From: Tatumella ptyseos ATCC 33301
GTDB taxonomy: Bacteria; Pseudomonadota; Gammaproteobacteria; Enterobacterales; Enterobacteriaceae
Assembly (NCBI RefSeq): GCF_000735525.1
Contig: NZ_JMPR01000035.1
Location: forward strand, 62,001-126,000
DNA length: 64,000 bases
Reading direction: 5' to 3'
Shown here: positions 10,184 to 19,203 of the stretch, piece after piece
Numbering within the stretch: position 1 is the stretch's first letter
Layout: every line of letters starts with the position of its first letter
Notes under the pieces: generated by a model
Told to the model about the DNA's origin: nothing
What the model saw: only the letters and a program-made list of their open reading frames with translations
Database searches by the model: none
Translations under genes and position numbers: made by a program

Positions 10184-10282
10184 TTATTGCCCCGGCATCC
10201 ATGCGCCGCTGGCAACGAACCAGGTCAGTAATCCCACACCGGCAATAATAATTGCGATCGGAAATAAATAGCCAATTTTCAT
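10184..10282 (-). CDS. yoaK: YoaK-like 32-residue membrane peptide
   Basis: A 33-codon frame starts at ATG 10282, with GGGAG about eight bases upstream, and ends at TAA 10184. The product begins MKIGYLFPIAIII and ends SGAWMPGQ. It is one hydrophobic helix (residues about 4-24) with a short polar tail. It resembles E. coli YoaK, a 32-residue inner-membrane peptide of the yeaG/yeaH neighbourhood: same length, the M-x-IG-x-x-FP start, the central W-F and an APG/MPG ending. Function is unknown; family small proteins usually modulate a membrane partner. It lies 251 bases downstream of yeaH on the same strand. The rest of 9984-10533 holds no further gene that I can see. Confidence 0.8.
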   Translation of the reverse strand: MKIGYLFPIAIIIAGVGLLTWFVASGAWMPGQ

Positions 10283-10499
10283 GAAACGCTCCCGGAAACG
10301 GATAACCGCTGGCCTGCAGACCAGGGGATTTTTACAGGCGTTATAAGCAGTATCAGCGGTTCTCTGATGCTGCAGTGGTATTATAAACGAATACGTTATC
10401 CGGATGCATCGTCTAAGGTTATCGGCAGAAAAATAACACCCGTAAACAGAAAAAAAGAACAGGAGTTTCGTGGCAGTCGCTAAAACGGGCGGGTGTGTT

Positions 10500-10526
10500 T
10501 CCCGGACAGCAAGGGCCGATCCGGGA
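10500..10526 (-). terminator. Hairpin after yeaH
   Basis: TCCCGGA and TCCGGGA form a 7-bp stem around 13 bases, just after the yeaH stop. No T-run is next to it, so termination may be partial and yoaK could be reached by read-through. Confidence 0.4.
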
Positions 10527-10533
10527 GACGAAC

Positions 10534-11808
10534 TCAGTTACCGGCCGTCTGGCGCCGGAATAATTCACGGAACACCGGGTAAATATCTTCCTGTTCACGG
10601 ATTTGCTGTATGGCGAAATTTTCAAAGCGTTTTTGCAACTGCTCATATTCACGCCACAATGTCTGAGGGGCCCGGCGGGTGATTTCGATATAACTGTAAT
10701 AACGCATCACAGGCAGCAGCTCAGAGGCCAGCAATTCCTTACAGAGAGGAGAATCGTCAGCCCAGTTATCACCGTCAGAGGCCTGTGCGGCATAAATATT
10801 CCACTGTTGCGGGTCGTAGCGTTCCCTGATGACCTCATTCATCAGTTTCAGCGCACTGGAGACAATGGTCCCCCCGGTTTCCTGGGAATAGAAAAATTCA
10901 TGCTCATCCACTTCTTTTGCCTGCGTGTGGTGGCGAATATAAACCACCTCAACGTTTTCATAGTTACGGCTCAGAAATAAATACAACAGAATATAAAACC
11001 GTTTCGCCATCTCTTTCGTCGGCTGATCCATCGAGCCGGAAACATCCATCAGGCAGAACATCACTGCCTGGCTGGAAGGTTCTGCCCGCTTTTCGAAGTT
11101 CTTATAGCGTAAATCGAAAGTATCAATAAACGGAACACGGGCGATGCTGGCTTTCAGTTCAGCGATTTCATGCTCCAGCCGTTCCTCTTCCCGGAGTTGT
11201 GCCGGTTCCTGGTGACGAAGTTCGCTCAGTGCCTGCTCGCATTCAGCCAATCGCCGGCGTTTACCCGCCGTCATCGCAGTGCGCCGGGCCAGCGAGTTTT
11301 GTAATGAGCGCACGACACTGATATTAGAAGGCACCCCATTCGCACTGTAACCCGCACGGTGAACTTTATATTCGGTTAAGCGGTTCTGGTTATTTTTCTG
11401 CAAATCAGGCAGGGCCAGGTCGTCAAACAGGAGATCAAGATATTCATCTTTTGAAATTGAAAAGCTGAAACTGTCTTCACCTTCTCCCTGCTGACTGGCT
11501 TTACCCTGACCGGATCCTGAGCCGCCACCGCCAGGGTTACGTTCGATACGGTCATGGGTAATAAACTGATCATTGCCGGGATGGACCCGGGTACGCTCAC
11601 CGCCGCCGCCCTGATGAAAGGACGGCTCATGGATATCATCAATAGGGATGGAAACGGATCCACCGCTGCCGGTATCGGTGACTGAGCGTTTGTTGATGGC
11701 ATCAGCCAGAGATTTTTTTATTTGCGATTTATAACGACGTAAAAAGCGCTGCCGGTTCACCGCGCTTTTATTTTTACCGTTGAGTCGCCGATCGATAAAA
11801 TAAGACAT
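10534..11808 (-). CDS. yeaH: YeaH, VWA-domain partner of the YeaG kinase
   Basis: The 424-residue protein matches E. coli YeaH (427). An N-terminal half rich in Gly, Ser and His ([18 protein letters not shown] around residues 90-110) precedes a von Willebrand A-like domain. Its metal site motif DVSGSMD is at about residue 252, followed by the [16 protein letters not shown] block. The family (UPF0229/DUF444) is almost always encoded with a PrkA/YeaG kinase. The gene lies 64 bases after yeaG on the same strand, with a GGGAG ribosome site, so the pair is an operon. Molecular function is unproven; a role in nitrogen-starvation and stationary-phase survival is established for yeaGH in E. coli. Confidence 0.96.
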   Translation of the reverse strand: MSYFIDRRLNGKNKSAVNRQRFLRRYKSQIKKSLADAINKRSVTDTGSGGSVSIPIDDIHEPSFHQGGGGERTRVHPGNDQFITHDRIERNPGGGGSGSGQGKASQQGEGEDSFSFSISKDEYLDLLFDDLALPDLQKNNQNRLTEYKVHRAGYSANGVPSNISVVRSLQNSLARRTAMTAGKRRRLAECEQALSELRHQEPAQLREEERLEHEIAELKASIARVPFIDTFDLRYKNFEKRAEPSSQAVMFCLMDVSGSMDQPTKEMAKRFYILLYLFLSRNYENVEVVYIRHHTQAKEVDEHEFFYSQETGGTIVSSALKLMNEVIRERYDPQQWNIYAAQASDGDNWADDSPLCKELLASELLPVMRYYSYIEITRRAPQTLWREYEQLQKRFENFAIQQIREQEDIYPVFRELFRRQTAGN

Positions 11809-11872
11809 AACTGACTCCCGGACATCAACGAGAAACGGGAGGGCGGCAAACGTCTGCCGCCCGGAAATGTGT

Positions 11873-13807
11873 TCAGGAAGACTTACGCACTCTGAGGTAC
11901 CATTCGCAAAGCAGACGTACCTGTTTACGGGTGTAGCCTTTCTCCATCATACGATCCACAAAGTCATCATGTTTTTTCTGTTCATCGGTGGAGGTCTTGG
12001 TATTGAACGAAATCACCGGCAACAGTTCTTCGGTATTTGAGAACATTTTCTTCTCAATGACGGTGCGCAATTTTTCATAGCTGGTCCAGTTCGGGTTATG
12101 GCCACTGTTCTGAGCCCTGGCACGTAGCACAAAATTCACTATTTCATTACGGAAGTCTTTCGGGTTACTGATCCCCGCCGGCTTCTCAATTTTCTCCAGC
12201 TCAGCGTTCAGGGAGCCGCGATCAAACAACTGACCGGTATCCGGGTCACGGTATTCCTGATCCTGGATCCAGAAATCAGCATAAGTCACGTAACGGTCAA
12301 AAATATTTTGTCCATACTCGGAATAGGACTCAAGATAGGCCGTCTGTATTTCTTTGCCGATAAATTCCGCATATTTAGGGATCAGGTAGCCCTTCAGGAA
12401 CTCCAGATATTTATCGGCCACTTCCTGTGGAAATTGCTCCCGCTCTATCTGCTGTTCGAGAACATAGAACAGGTGAACCGGGTTTGCGGCAACCTCAGAA
12501 TGATCGAAGTTAAAGACCCTGGAGAGTATTTTGAAGGCAAAACGTGTCGAAAGACCGTTCATTCCTTCATCGACGCCGGCATAATCGTGATACTCCTGCC
12601 AGGATTTTGCCTTAGGATCGGTATCTTTCAGGCTCTCTCCGTCATAGACCCGCATTTTTGAGAATATGCTTGAGTTTTCCGGTGACTTCAGCCGGGACAG
12701 GATGATAAAGCGGGCCAGAGTTTCAAGGGTACCCGGCGCGCAAGAGGCTTCGGTCAGTTCACTGTTATCTAACAGTTTTTTGTAGATCTTAATCTCTTCA
12801 GAGACCCGCAGGCAGTAAGGGACTTTCACGATGTAAACACGGTCGAGAAACGCTTCGTTGCTTTTATTATTTCGGAACTGTACCCATTCAGATTCATTAG
12901 AGTGGGCAAGAATAATGCCGTTAAAAGGCAGGGCTGAAATACCTTCGGTACCGTTATAATTCCCTTCCTGGGTCGCGGTCAGTAGCGGGTGGAGGACTTT
13001 GATCGGTGCTTTGAACATCTCAACAAATTCCATCACCCCCTGGTTAGCGCGGCACAATGCCCCGGAGTAGCTATAGGCATCCGGATCATTCTGAGCGAAA
13101 TGCTCCAGTTTACGAATATCCACTTTCCCCACCAGGGCTGAAATATCCTGGTTGTTTTCATCCCCCGGTTCCGTTTTCGCGATAGCCAGTTGCTCAAGGA
13201 TGGATGGCCAGACCTTGACGACCCTGAACCTGGAAATATCTCCGCCAAATTCATGCAGGCGTTTTGCCGCCCACGGAGACATAATCGTTCCCAGGTAACG
13301 GCGCGGAACACCATATTCCTGAGCCAGGATACCGGCATCCTCGGCGGGGTTAAACAGGCATAGCGGGTGATCGTTAACCGGGCTGCGTTCACCGTCAGCG
13401 GTCAGAACATAGATGGGGACCCGCTGAACCAGCGCTTTCAGACGCTCTGCCAGTGAGGATTTTCCCCCGCCGACCGGCCCGAGCAGGTAAAGAATTTGTT
13501 TCTTTTCTTCCAGCCCCTGAGCTGCATGTTTCAGGTAAGAGACGATCTGCTCGATAGCCTCTTCCATCCCATAGAACTCTTCAAAAGCAGGGTAGCGGGG
13601 AACCACTCTGTTCGAAAAAATACGGGAAAGCCTGGGGTCCTGAGCGGTATCCACCATGACGGGTTGTCCGATGGCGGTCAGCAGTCGTTCTGCGGCATTG
13701 GCGTAAGCACTGCGATCCTTTTTACAAATGGATAAAAATTCCTGCAGTGTGAACTCTTCGTCTTTGGCCGCTTCATAACGCTGGCGATAATGATCGAATA
13801 TATTCAT
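11873..13807 (-). CDS. yeaG: YeaG, PrkA-type serine protein kinase
   Basis: YeaG is a eukaryote-like kinase of the PrkA family that combines an AAA-type ATPase half and a kinase-like C-terminal half. The 644-residue length is typical. The Walker A motif [10 protein letters not shown] is at about residues 109-118, the [14 protein letters not shown] segment follows, and the C-terminal PrkA domain covers the last 250 residues. It acts in the cytoplasm under sustained nitrogen starvation and stationary phase in E. coli. It is the first gene of yeaG-yeaH, and the sigma-54 type element at 13897-13914 gives an 80-base leader. Confidence 0.97.
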   Translation of the reverse strand: MNIFDHYRQRYEAAKDEEFTLQEFLSICKKDRSAYANAAERLLTAIGQPVMVDTAQDPRLSRIFSNRVVPRYPAFEEFYGMEEAIEQIVSYLKHAAQGLEEKKQILYLLGPVGGGKSSLAERLKALVQRVPIYVLTADGERSPVNDHPLCLFNPAEDAGILAQEYGVPRRYLGTIMSPWAAKRLHEFGGDISRFRVVKVWPSILEQLAIAKTEPGDENNQDISALVGKVDIRKLEHFAQNDPDAYSYSGALCRANQGVMEFVEMFKAPIKVLHPLLTATQEGNYNGTEGISALPFNGIILAHSNESEWVQFRNNKSNEAFLDRVYIVKVPYCLRVSEEIKIYKKLLDNSELTEASCAPGTLETLARFIILSRLKSPENSSIFSKMRVYDGESLKDTDPKAKSWQEYHDYAGVDEGMNGLSTRFAFKILSRVFNFDHSEVAANPVHLFYVLEQQIEREQFPQEVADKYLEFLKGYLIPKYAEFIGKEIQTAYLESYSEYGQNIFDRYVTYADFWIQDQEYRDPDTGQLFDRGSLNAELEKIEKPAGISNPKDFRNEIVNFVLRARAQNSGHNPNWTSYEKLRTVIEKKMFSNTEELLPVISFNTKTSTDEQKKHDDFVDRMMEKGYTRKQVRLLCEWYLRVRKSS

Positions 13808-13896
13808 AGCGATGCCCGTCCTTTTATTTTTAGCACAGGTAAAGGAGCAGAATGATGACAGGATTTGCTCCGGGAAAGACGACTCACTGGCTGATA

Positions 13897-13914
13897 CTGC
13901 AACCCGTATGCCAG
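13897..13914 (-). promoter_or_regulatory. Sigma-54 type promoter of yeaGH
   Basis: On the minus strand the sequence reads CTGGCATACGGGTTGCAG. It keeps the invariant GG (13912-13911) and GC (13900-13899) exactly ten bases apart, plus the TGGCA and TTGCA surroundings of the RpoN consensus. The expected start point near 13887 leaves an 80-base leader before yeaG. E. coli yeaGH is known to respond to NtrC and sigma-54. Confidence 0.78.
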
Positions 13915-14208
13915 AATGGGATGTTTAAGAAATAATTGACTGGCCGGTTGTCATTACAAATTTTGTACAGAGTCGTATTATTTAACTGTAGTCAGGAATT
14001 TTCAGTTCACACAGGGTTTTTTGCACTATTTAGCGATATATCAATAACAAACTGTACTATCGTGCCATTTATCAACCGTAGTATGCGGGAGATGAGGGCA
14101 CGAATCGCTGACCGTTCAGAGGAATTTACGTTTATTCTTCTCTCCTTTCCCGCGGCGGAGATGACCGCTGGTACCGGTTAGCTAACATTTAATTAAGGAT
14201 CCTCTGGT
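13915..14208. other. Upstream region of yeaG and mipA, with NtrC-like half-sites
   Basis: No gene is seen here. Two partial NtrC-type elements lie 31 bases apart: GCACTATTT from 14023 and, on the other strand, GCACGATAGTAC ending near 14054. Each keeps one good half-site only, so they are suggestions for the enhancer of the yeaG sigma-54 promoter, 110-180 bases upstream of it. The AAGGA at about 14195 is the mipA ribosome site. Confidence 0.35.
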
Positions 14209-14958
14209 TTGAAAATATCATATTTGTCTCTCAGCACTCTGGCGGCTGTCTGTTTCTCCTCCGGAGTCTTCGCGGCAGGCTCCCCGCTGACGGTCGGCGC
14301 AGGCGCATTGTATGTGCAATCGCCTTATCAGGGGGGTAAAGAACGCTATTATCCGTTCCCTCTGGTGAATTACGAAGATGCGAATTTCTTCGTTTCCGGA
14401 CTGCAGGGGGGGTACTTTCTGTGGAAAAATCCGCAGAACCAGTTATCACTGATCATCACCAGTTCGGGACAGGAGTACGATCCGAAACGAACCGACTCAT
14501 CGGCCATGAAGCAACTGGATAAACGCCATCTGACCCTGATGGCCGGCGGACAATGGCAACATATTGCTGACTGGGGGGTGCTGAAAACCTCGCTGGTGGG
14601 TGATGTATTGGACCAGAGTAACGGTATTGTCTGGAATACCAACTGGCATTATCCGCTAATGCTGGACGGAATTTCACTTAACCCCGGGGCCGGGTTGAGC
14701 TGGAACAGCAGCCATCAGACGGATTACTACTACGGGGTGTCATCGGCGGAATCACGTCGCAGCGGAATATCTTCCTACCATGCCGGGGACAGCTGGCTTC
14801 CGTATGTGGAAATCAGCGCCAGTTATCCGCTGACCAAACGCTGGCAGTTAGGGGTCGGCGGACGTTATCAGTGGTTCGGCAGCGAAGTGAAAGACAGTCC
14901 GATGGTGGCGAAATCCGGTCAGGCAATGGTTTGGACGGGGATCAGTTACACGTTCTGA
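14209..14958 (+). CDS. mipA: MipA/OmpV family outer-membrane protein
   Basis: This 249-residue outer-membrane barrel protein resembles E. coli MipA (248), the scaffold that binds the lytic transglycosylase MltA and PBP1b. The start is TTG 14209 with AAGGA upstream. Residues 1-23 form a signal peptide with cleavage expected after VFA. Family blocks are SNGIVWNTNWHYP and YYYGVSSAESRRSGISSY, and the C-terminus ends in alternating beta strands with a terminal F (ISYTF), needed for barrel assembly. In other bacteria MipA/OmpV proteins have been linked to osmotic adaptation or antibiotic tolerance, so the MltA role is transferred from E. coli. Confidence 0.92.
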   Translation: MKISYLSLSTLAAVCFSSGVFAAGSPLTVGAGALYVQSPYQGGKERYYPFPLVNYEDANFFVSGLQGGYFLWKNPQNQLSLIITSSGQEYDPKRTDSSAMKQLDKRHLTLMAGGQWQHIADWGVLKTSLVGDVLDQSNGIVWNTNWHYPLMLDGISLNPGAGLSWNSSHQTDYYYGVSSAESRRSGISSYHAGDSWLPYVEISASYPLTKRWQLGVGGRYQWFGSEVKDSPMVAKSGQAMVWTGISYTF

Positions 14959-14999
14959 AACTCAGGTTGTGAATAGGGATTTCTGACGTTTGGGCCGGC

Positions 15000-15020
15000 G
15001 CGGGGCAGTGAATGCCCCGC
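15000..15020. terminator. Hairpin between convergent mipA and yeaD
   Basis: GCGGGGCA and TGCCCCGC form an 8-bp stem around five bases after mipA. A second stem, TCAGGGG with CCCCTGA around GCA at about 15041-15057, lies next to the yeaD stop. Together they form a bidirectional stop. Confidence 0.6.
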
Positions 15021-15060
15021 AATCAGGCAGATAGCTGCGTCAGGGGGCACCCCTGATACA

Positions 15061-15936
15061 TTATGCTGATCTGGCCACTTTAAACATCACTCCCAGGCGT
15101 GCCGGAGAATCATGTTTGCTGACCAGGGGCTGAGAGATCCGTGCCGTTTCCACACAGACCATGGTTTTATAACCATCATTGGCCATATCTCCCATACTGC
15201 AGGAGAGTGCCGGACCGGGATTCCAGGTGACAACGTCACTTTTATGATGGTGATAAATTTCCAGCCGTCGTTTACCGGCAGGATCGTCGATGACATTACA
15301 ATCATCGGCGGCAGTAAATATACGGTCTACCTGATCAGAATAGGTTTGTGGCGTGAGTTGCTCTGCCGTCGTCCCGCCAGTCACTTTATCAATATACGAC
15401 GTCCCCAGGCCACTGACAGAGACCCCGGCAATATCGGCCACACGGAAATAGCTGTGCAAGGCGGCGGTGGACGTAAATTCACCGTGGGCTTCCAGTTCAA
15501 TTTCACAGTGCTTTCCAAGACGGAATCGGGCAATCAGTGAAAAATCGTGCGGCCAGTATTTATGGGTCTGTGGTGAGTGTTTAAGCTCAAAAGTGAGGAT
15601 CACTCCCTGCTCATTTTCATCATGAGCCAGTAGTGTCCAGGGGAGGTTACGAGCAAAACCATGGGCCGGGTGACCGGCAGGGCCAAACCAGGGCCAGCAT
15701 ACCGGTACGCCGCCACGAATGGCTTTACCTTCAGTGAATGCCGTTTCATCGCTTAACCAAATCACCGGCTTTTCACCGGAAGGTTGCCATGAAATAAGAT
15801 GAGCGCCCTGCAGTGCAACCACCGCATGTACAGCCGGATGATTAACCACAATCAGCGGTAACTGACCTTTCTGACGCAGAGAAATATAGGGGGTTATCTG
15901 ACGGTTTACCGGCAGTTTATAGAGTGATTCCTGCAT
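15061..15936 (-). CDS. yeaD: YeaD, D-hexose-6-phosphate mutarotase
   Basis: YeaD interconverts the alpha and beta anomers of glucose-6-phosphate and related sugars. The 291-residue product has the galactose-mutarotase fold. Landmarks are IRGGVPVCWPWFGP, AHGFARNLPW with the catalytic histidine region, GEFTSTAALHSYF and WNPGPALSCSMGDM. It follows gapA on the same strand, with 88 bases and the strong gapA terminator between them, matching the E. coli order and a link to upper glycolysis. Confidence 0.96.
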   Translation of the reverse strand: MQESLYKLPVNRQITPYISLRQKGQLPLIVVNHPAVHAVVALQGAHLISWQPSGEKPVIWLSDETAFTEGKAIRGGVPVCWPWFGPAGHPAHGFARNLPWTLLAHDENEQGVILTFELKHSPQTHKYWPHDFSLIARFRLGKHCEIELEAHGEFTSTAALHSYFRVADIAGVSVSGLGTSYIDKVTGGTTAEQLTPQTYSDQVDRIFTAADDCNVIDDPAGKRRLEIYHHHKSDVVTWNPGPALSCSMGDMANDGYKTMVCVETARISQPLVSKHDSPARLGVMFKVARSA

Positions 15937-15970
15937 TCGCTCTCCTCAGAGGGATCAACCAACAAACAAC

Positions 15971-15999
15971 AAAAAGAAGGGGCGACCGAAGTCGCCCCT
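15971..15999 (-). terminator. gapA intrinsic terminator
   Basis: On the minus strand AGGGGCGAC and GTCGCCCCT form a 9-bp stem closed by a TTCG tetraloop and followed by TCTTTTT. This is a textbook strong terminator, 25 bases after the gapA stop. Confidence 0.92.
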
Positions 16000-16024
16000 G
16001 ATATTTACGGACTGTCCGTTGATT

Positions 16025-17035
<1,011 letters not shown>

Positions 17036-17066
17036 CTATGGGTTATTGAATAAAAGGTTGGCTGTA

Positions 17067-17094
17067 AAATTACAAAAACCGCTTCAGGCGTCAA
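17067..17094 (-). promoter_or_regulatory. gapA proximal promoter
   Basis: On the minus strand a TTGACG -35 (17094-17089) and a TAATTT -10 (17072-17067) lie 16 bases apart. The element and the leader after it are very similar to the E. coli gapA P1 region as I remember it. Confidence 0.65.
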
Positions 17095-17221
17095 GCTTAA
17101 TCGTGTCAATTATTGTGGCAGATCAATCCTCACCTGCAGTTTTTTACCCGTTAAAGCATAAGTACCCTTAACCATAACGGGGACTCGCCCGGCAGAGAGT
17201 GTGCAGGACCTTTCCATCATA

Positions 17222-17243
17222 AATTGGGATGCAGATCACAATT
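17222..17243. promoter_or_regulatory. crp site: Probable CRP site between gapA and msrB
   Basis: AATTGGGATGCAGATCACAATT matches 17 of 22 positions of the symmetrical CRP consensus, with a perfect right half (ATCACA) and a weaker left half. Its centre is about 88 bases before the predicted msrB start point and about 170 before the gapA proximal promoter. Confidence 0.5.
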
Positions 17244-17304
17244 TCAAACCCACCGGTTATCCTGTGTTCAACGCACAAATTACCCGTCGTGATTGTTGCC
17301 TGTT

Positions 17305-17313
17305 TGTTATAAT
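17305..17313 (+). promoter_or_regulatory. msrB extended -10 promoter
   Basis: TGTTATAAT is a perfect extended -10 element (TG-N-TATAAT). There is no good -35, as is usual for this class. The start point should be near 17320, leaving a leader of about 29 bases. Confidence 0.6.
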
Positions 17314-17348
17314 ACGCATATTCATTGGATCAATCATATGGCTTCTAC

Positions 17349-17759
17349 ATGACATCGGAAAAAAACAGAAACATGCCTGAACGTGACCTGACAGAAATAC
17401 AACGTTATGTCACCCGTGATCGCGGAACGGAGCCTCCGTTCAGTGGTGCTTTGTTGCACAATACTGACGAAGGCATTTACCACTGCCTGGTGTGTCATGT
17501 GCCATTGTTCTATTCAGAGACAAAGTTTGATGCCGGTTGCGGATGGCCGAGTTTTTATCAACCGGTTTCCCCGGATGCTATCCACTATATCGAAGATTTC
17601 TCGCATGGCATGCACCGGACAGAAATTCGTTGTGCACATTGTGATTCGCACCTGGGGCATGTATTCCCGGACGGTCCGCAACCCACGGGTGAGCGTTACT
17701 GTGTGAACTCTGCCTCGCTAAGTTTTACCGATCCGCATGGCAATAATACTCCGGGGTGA
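17349..17759 (+). CDS. msrB: MsrB, peptide-methionine (R)-S-oxide reductase
   Basis: MsrB repairs the R-epimer of methionine sulfoxide in proteins. The 136-residue protein has the SelR fold, with two zinc-binding pairs (CLVC and CAHC) and the catalytic cysteine C118 in [19 protein letters not shown] and [15 protein letters not shown] are hallmark blocks. ATG 17349 gives exactly the spacing of the E. coli N-terminus, but it lacks a Shine-Dalgarno. A four-codon ORF (ATG GCT TCT ACA TGA) overlaps the start as ATGA. An in-frame TTG at 17325 is possible but lies almost at the predicted start point. yeaC follows three bases later. Confidence 0.94.
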   Translation: MTSEKNRNMPERDLTEIQRYVTRDRGTEPPFSGALLHNTDEGIYHCLVCHVPLFYSETKFDAGCGWPSFYQPVSPDAIHYIEDFSHGMHRTEIRCAHCDSHLGHVFPDGPQPTGERYCVNSASLSFTDPHGNNTPG

Positions 17760-17762
17760 CAG

Positions 17763-18038
17763 ATGAAGGATCTTGAAAATTTACTGGCAGGCATGACCCC
17801 TGAATTGTATGAACGTCTGGTTCTCGCCAGTGAAACCGGAAAATGGCCTGATGGTGTGGCGCTGACTCCGGCACAGCGTGAGCACACTCTCCAGCTGGTA
17901 ATGCTATGGCAGGCGAGATATAACGACAACCCGGGCCATATGACGATTGGCAAAGGCGGAGAGATGGTGGTGAAGAGTAAGCAGGCCCTGAAGGAAGAGT
18001 TTGGTATCGACGGTTCGGTGACGAAACTGACTCTGTAG
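17763..18038 (+). CDS. yeaC: YeaC, DUF1315 family protein
   Basis: This 91-residue cytoplasmic protein corresponds to E. coli YeaC (90). The conserved core is MTPELYERL followed by GKWPDGVALTPAQ and LQLVMLWQARYN. The family is common in gamma-proteobacteria and has no established function. It starts three bases after the msrB stop, so the two are cotranscribed and probably translationally coupled, as in E. coli. The link to methionine sulfoxide repair is only by position. Confidence 0.93.
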   Translation: MKDLENLLAGMTPELYERLVLASETGKWPDGVALTPAQREHTLQLVMLWQARYNDNPGHMTIGKGGEMVVKSKQALKEEFGIDGSVTKLTL

Positions 18039-18049
18039 GTGGCCCTCAT

Positions 18050-18080
18050 ACCGGCTTGTCAGGGACGCGCACAAGCCGGT
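18050..18080. terminator. Hairpin between convergent yeaC and ansA
   Basis: ACCGGCTTGT and ACAAGCCGGT form a perfect 10-bp stem around 11 bases, in the 50 bases between the two stop codons. A T-run is missing on both sides. Confidence 0.6.
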
Positions 18081-18088
18081 GTTGAATG

Positions 18089-19102
18089 TTAATCCGCGGT
18101 CAGTTCGCCACGAAGATTTTGCTGCATAAGGTCCCGGATCTGTTGCGGATCATAGCCGGCAGAGAGCAGATAATGCAGCTTAGTCAGGGCCGCTTCTACG
18201 GTCAGGTCATATCCGCTGATCACTCCGGCATTTTCCAGCGCATTCCCGGTGGCATAGCCCCCCATATTGACCTTCCCCGAAATACATTGCGTCAGATTGA
18301 CGACCACAATGCCACGCTCAGAGGCTTGTCTGAGTTCAGTCAGAAATTCAGCATTCTGCGGAGCATTGCCTACGCCATACGAACGAAGGATCAGCGCTTT
18401 CACCGGCTGGCGCAGGAAATTACGCACAACCTCGGCCGGGATACCGGGATAAAGCGTAACGACACCCACCGGTTGTGGTGTGATGTTATGGACGGTAAAC
18501 GGCCCCTGAGCCTGCGGTGCGGCCGGCGTATGTAACCGGCGGATATGGATACCGGCTTCCAGAAGCGGAGTCAGATTAGGGGATGCAAAAGCATCGAAAC
18601 CATCAGCATGAGCCTTTGTGGTCCGGTTACCCCGGTAGAGCGTATTATTAAAAAATAACGTGACTTCATTCACCGGGTAATTGGCGGCAACATACAACGA
18701 ATTAAGCAGATTCTGCTGGCCGTCAGAGCGTAGCTCAGCCAGCGGTATTTGTGACCCTGTCACAATGACCGGTTTCCCCAGGTTTTCCAGCATAAACGAG
18801 AGCGCAGATGCGGTAAACGCCATGGTATCGGTACCGTGCAGGATCACAAAACCATCATACAGTTCATAGTTTTTATGAATATCATCAGCAATGACCTGCC
18901 AGTCCTGCGGGGTCATGTCTGACGAGTCCATCAGTGGCTGATATTCATGAATAGAGAAAGAGGGCATTTCCGGACGATGGAACTCCGGCATCGCCAGTAA
19001 TTGCTGTTGCAGATGGCCGGACACCGGCACATACCCCTGGGCAGAACGTTGCATACCAATGGTCCCGCCTGTGTAGGCGACATAAATATTTTTTCTCTGC
19101 AT
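18089..19102 (-). CDS. ansA: AnsA, cytoplasmic L-asparaginase I
   Basis: AnsA hydrolyses L-asparagine to aspartate and ammonia in the cytoplasm, with low affinity and allosteric control. The 337-residue product has no signal peptide, which separates it from periplasmic AnsB. Threonine T14 lies in YTGGTIGM, and the second catalytic threonine-aspartate pair is in ILHGTDTMA near residues 89-95. The 101-base gap to sppA, with an intrinsic terminator, suggests its own promoter although the E. coli order sppA-ansA is kept. Confidence 0.97.
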   Translation of the reverse strand: MQRKNIYVAYTGGTIGMQRSAQGYVPVSGHLQQQLLAMPEFHRPEMPSFSIHEYQPLMDSSDMTPQDWQVIADDIHKNYELYDGFVILHGTDTMAFTASALSFMLENLGKPVIVTGSQIPLAELRSDGQQNLLNSLYVAANYPVNEVTLFFNNTLYRGNRTTKAHADGFDAFASPNLTPLLEAGIHIRRLHTPAAPQAQGPFTVHNITPQPVGVVTLYPGIPAEVVRNFLRQPVKALILRSYGVGNAPQNAEFLTELRQASERGIVVVNLTQCISGKVNMGGYATGNALENAGVISGYDLTVEAALTKLHYLLSAGYDPQQIRDLMQQNLRGELTAD

Positions 19103-19167
19103 GACGTATTCTTTTCAAAAGTCGTAAAAAAGCCGGATTAGGGTGGCAGTATAAAGCAATTCACGGG

Positions 19168-19196
19168 AAAAGCAGCCTGAACCCGGTTCAGGCTGC
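19168..19196 (-). terminator. sppA terminator
   Basis: On the minus strand GCAGCCTGAA and TTCAGGCTGC form a 10-bp stem with a five-base loop, followed by TTTT. It lies directly after the sppA stop. Confidence 0.8.
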
Positions 19197-19203
19197 CGGC
19201 CGG

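Noticed and set aside
13936-14181. 81-codon plus-strand frame between yeaG and mipA
   Set aside because: It has no ribosome site or recognisable domain and overlaps the yeaG upstream control region.
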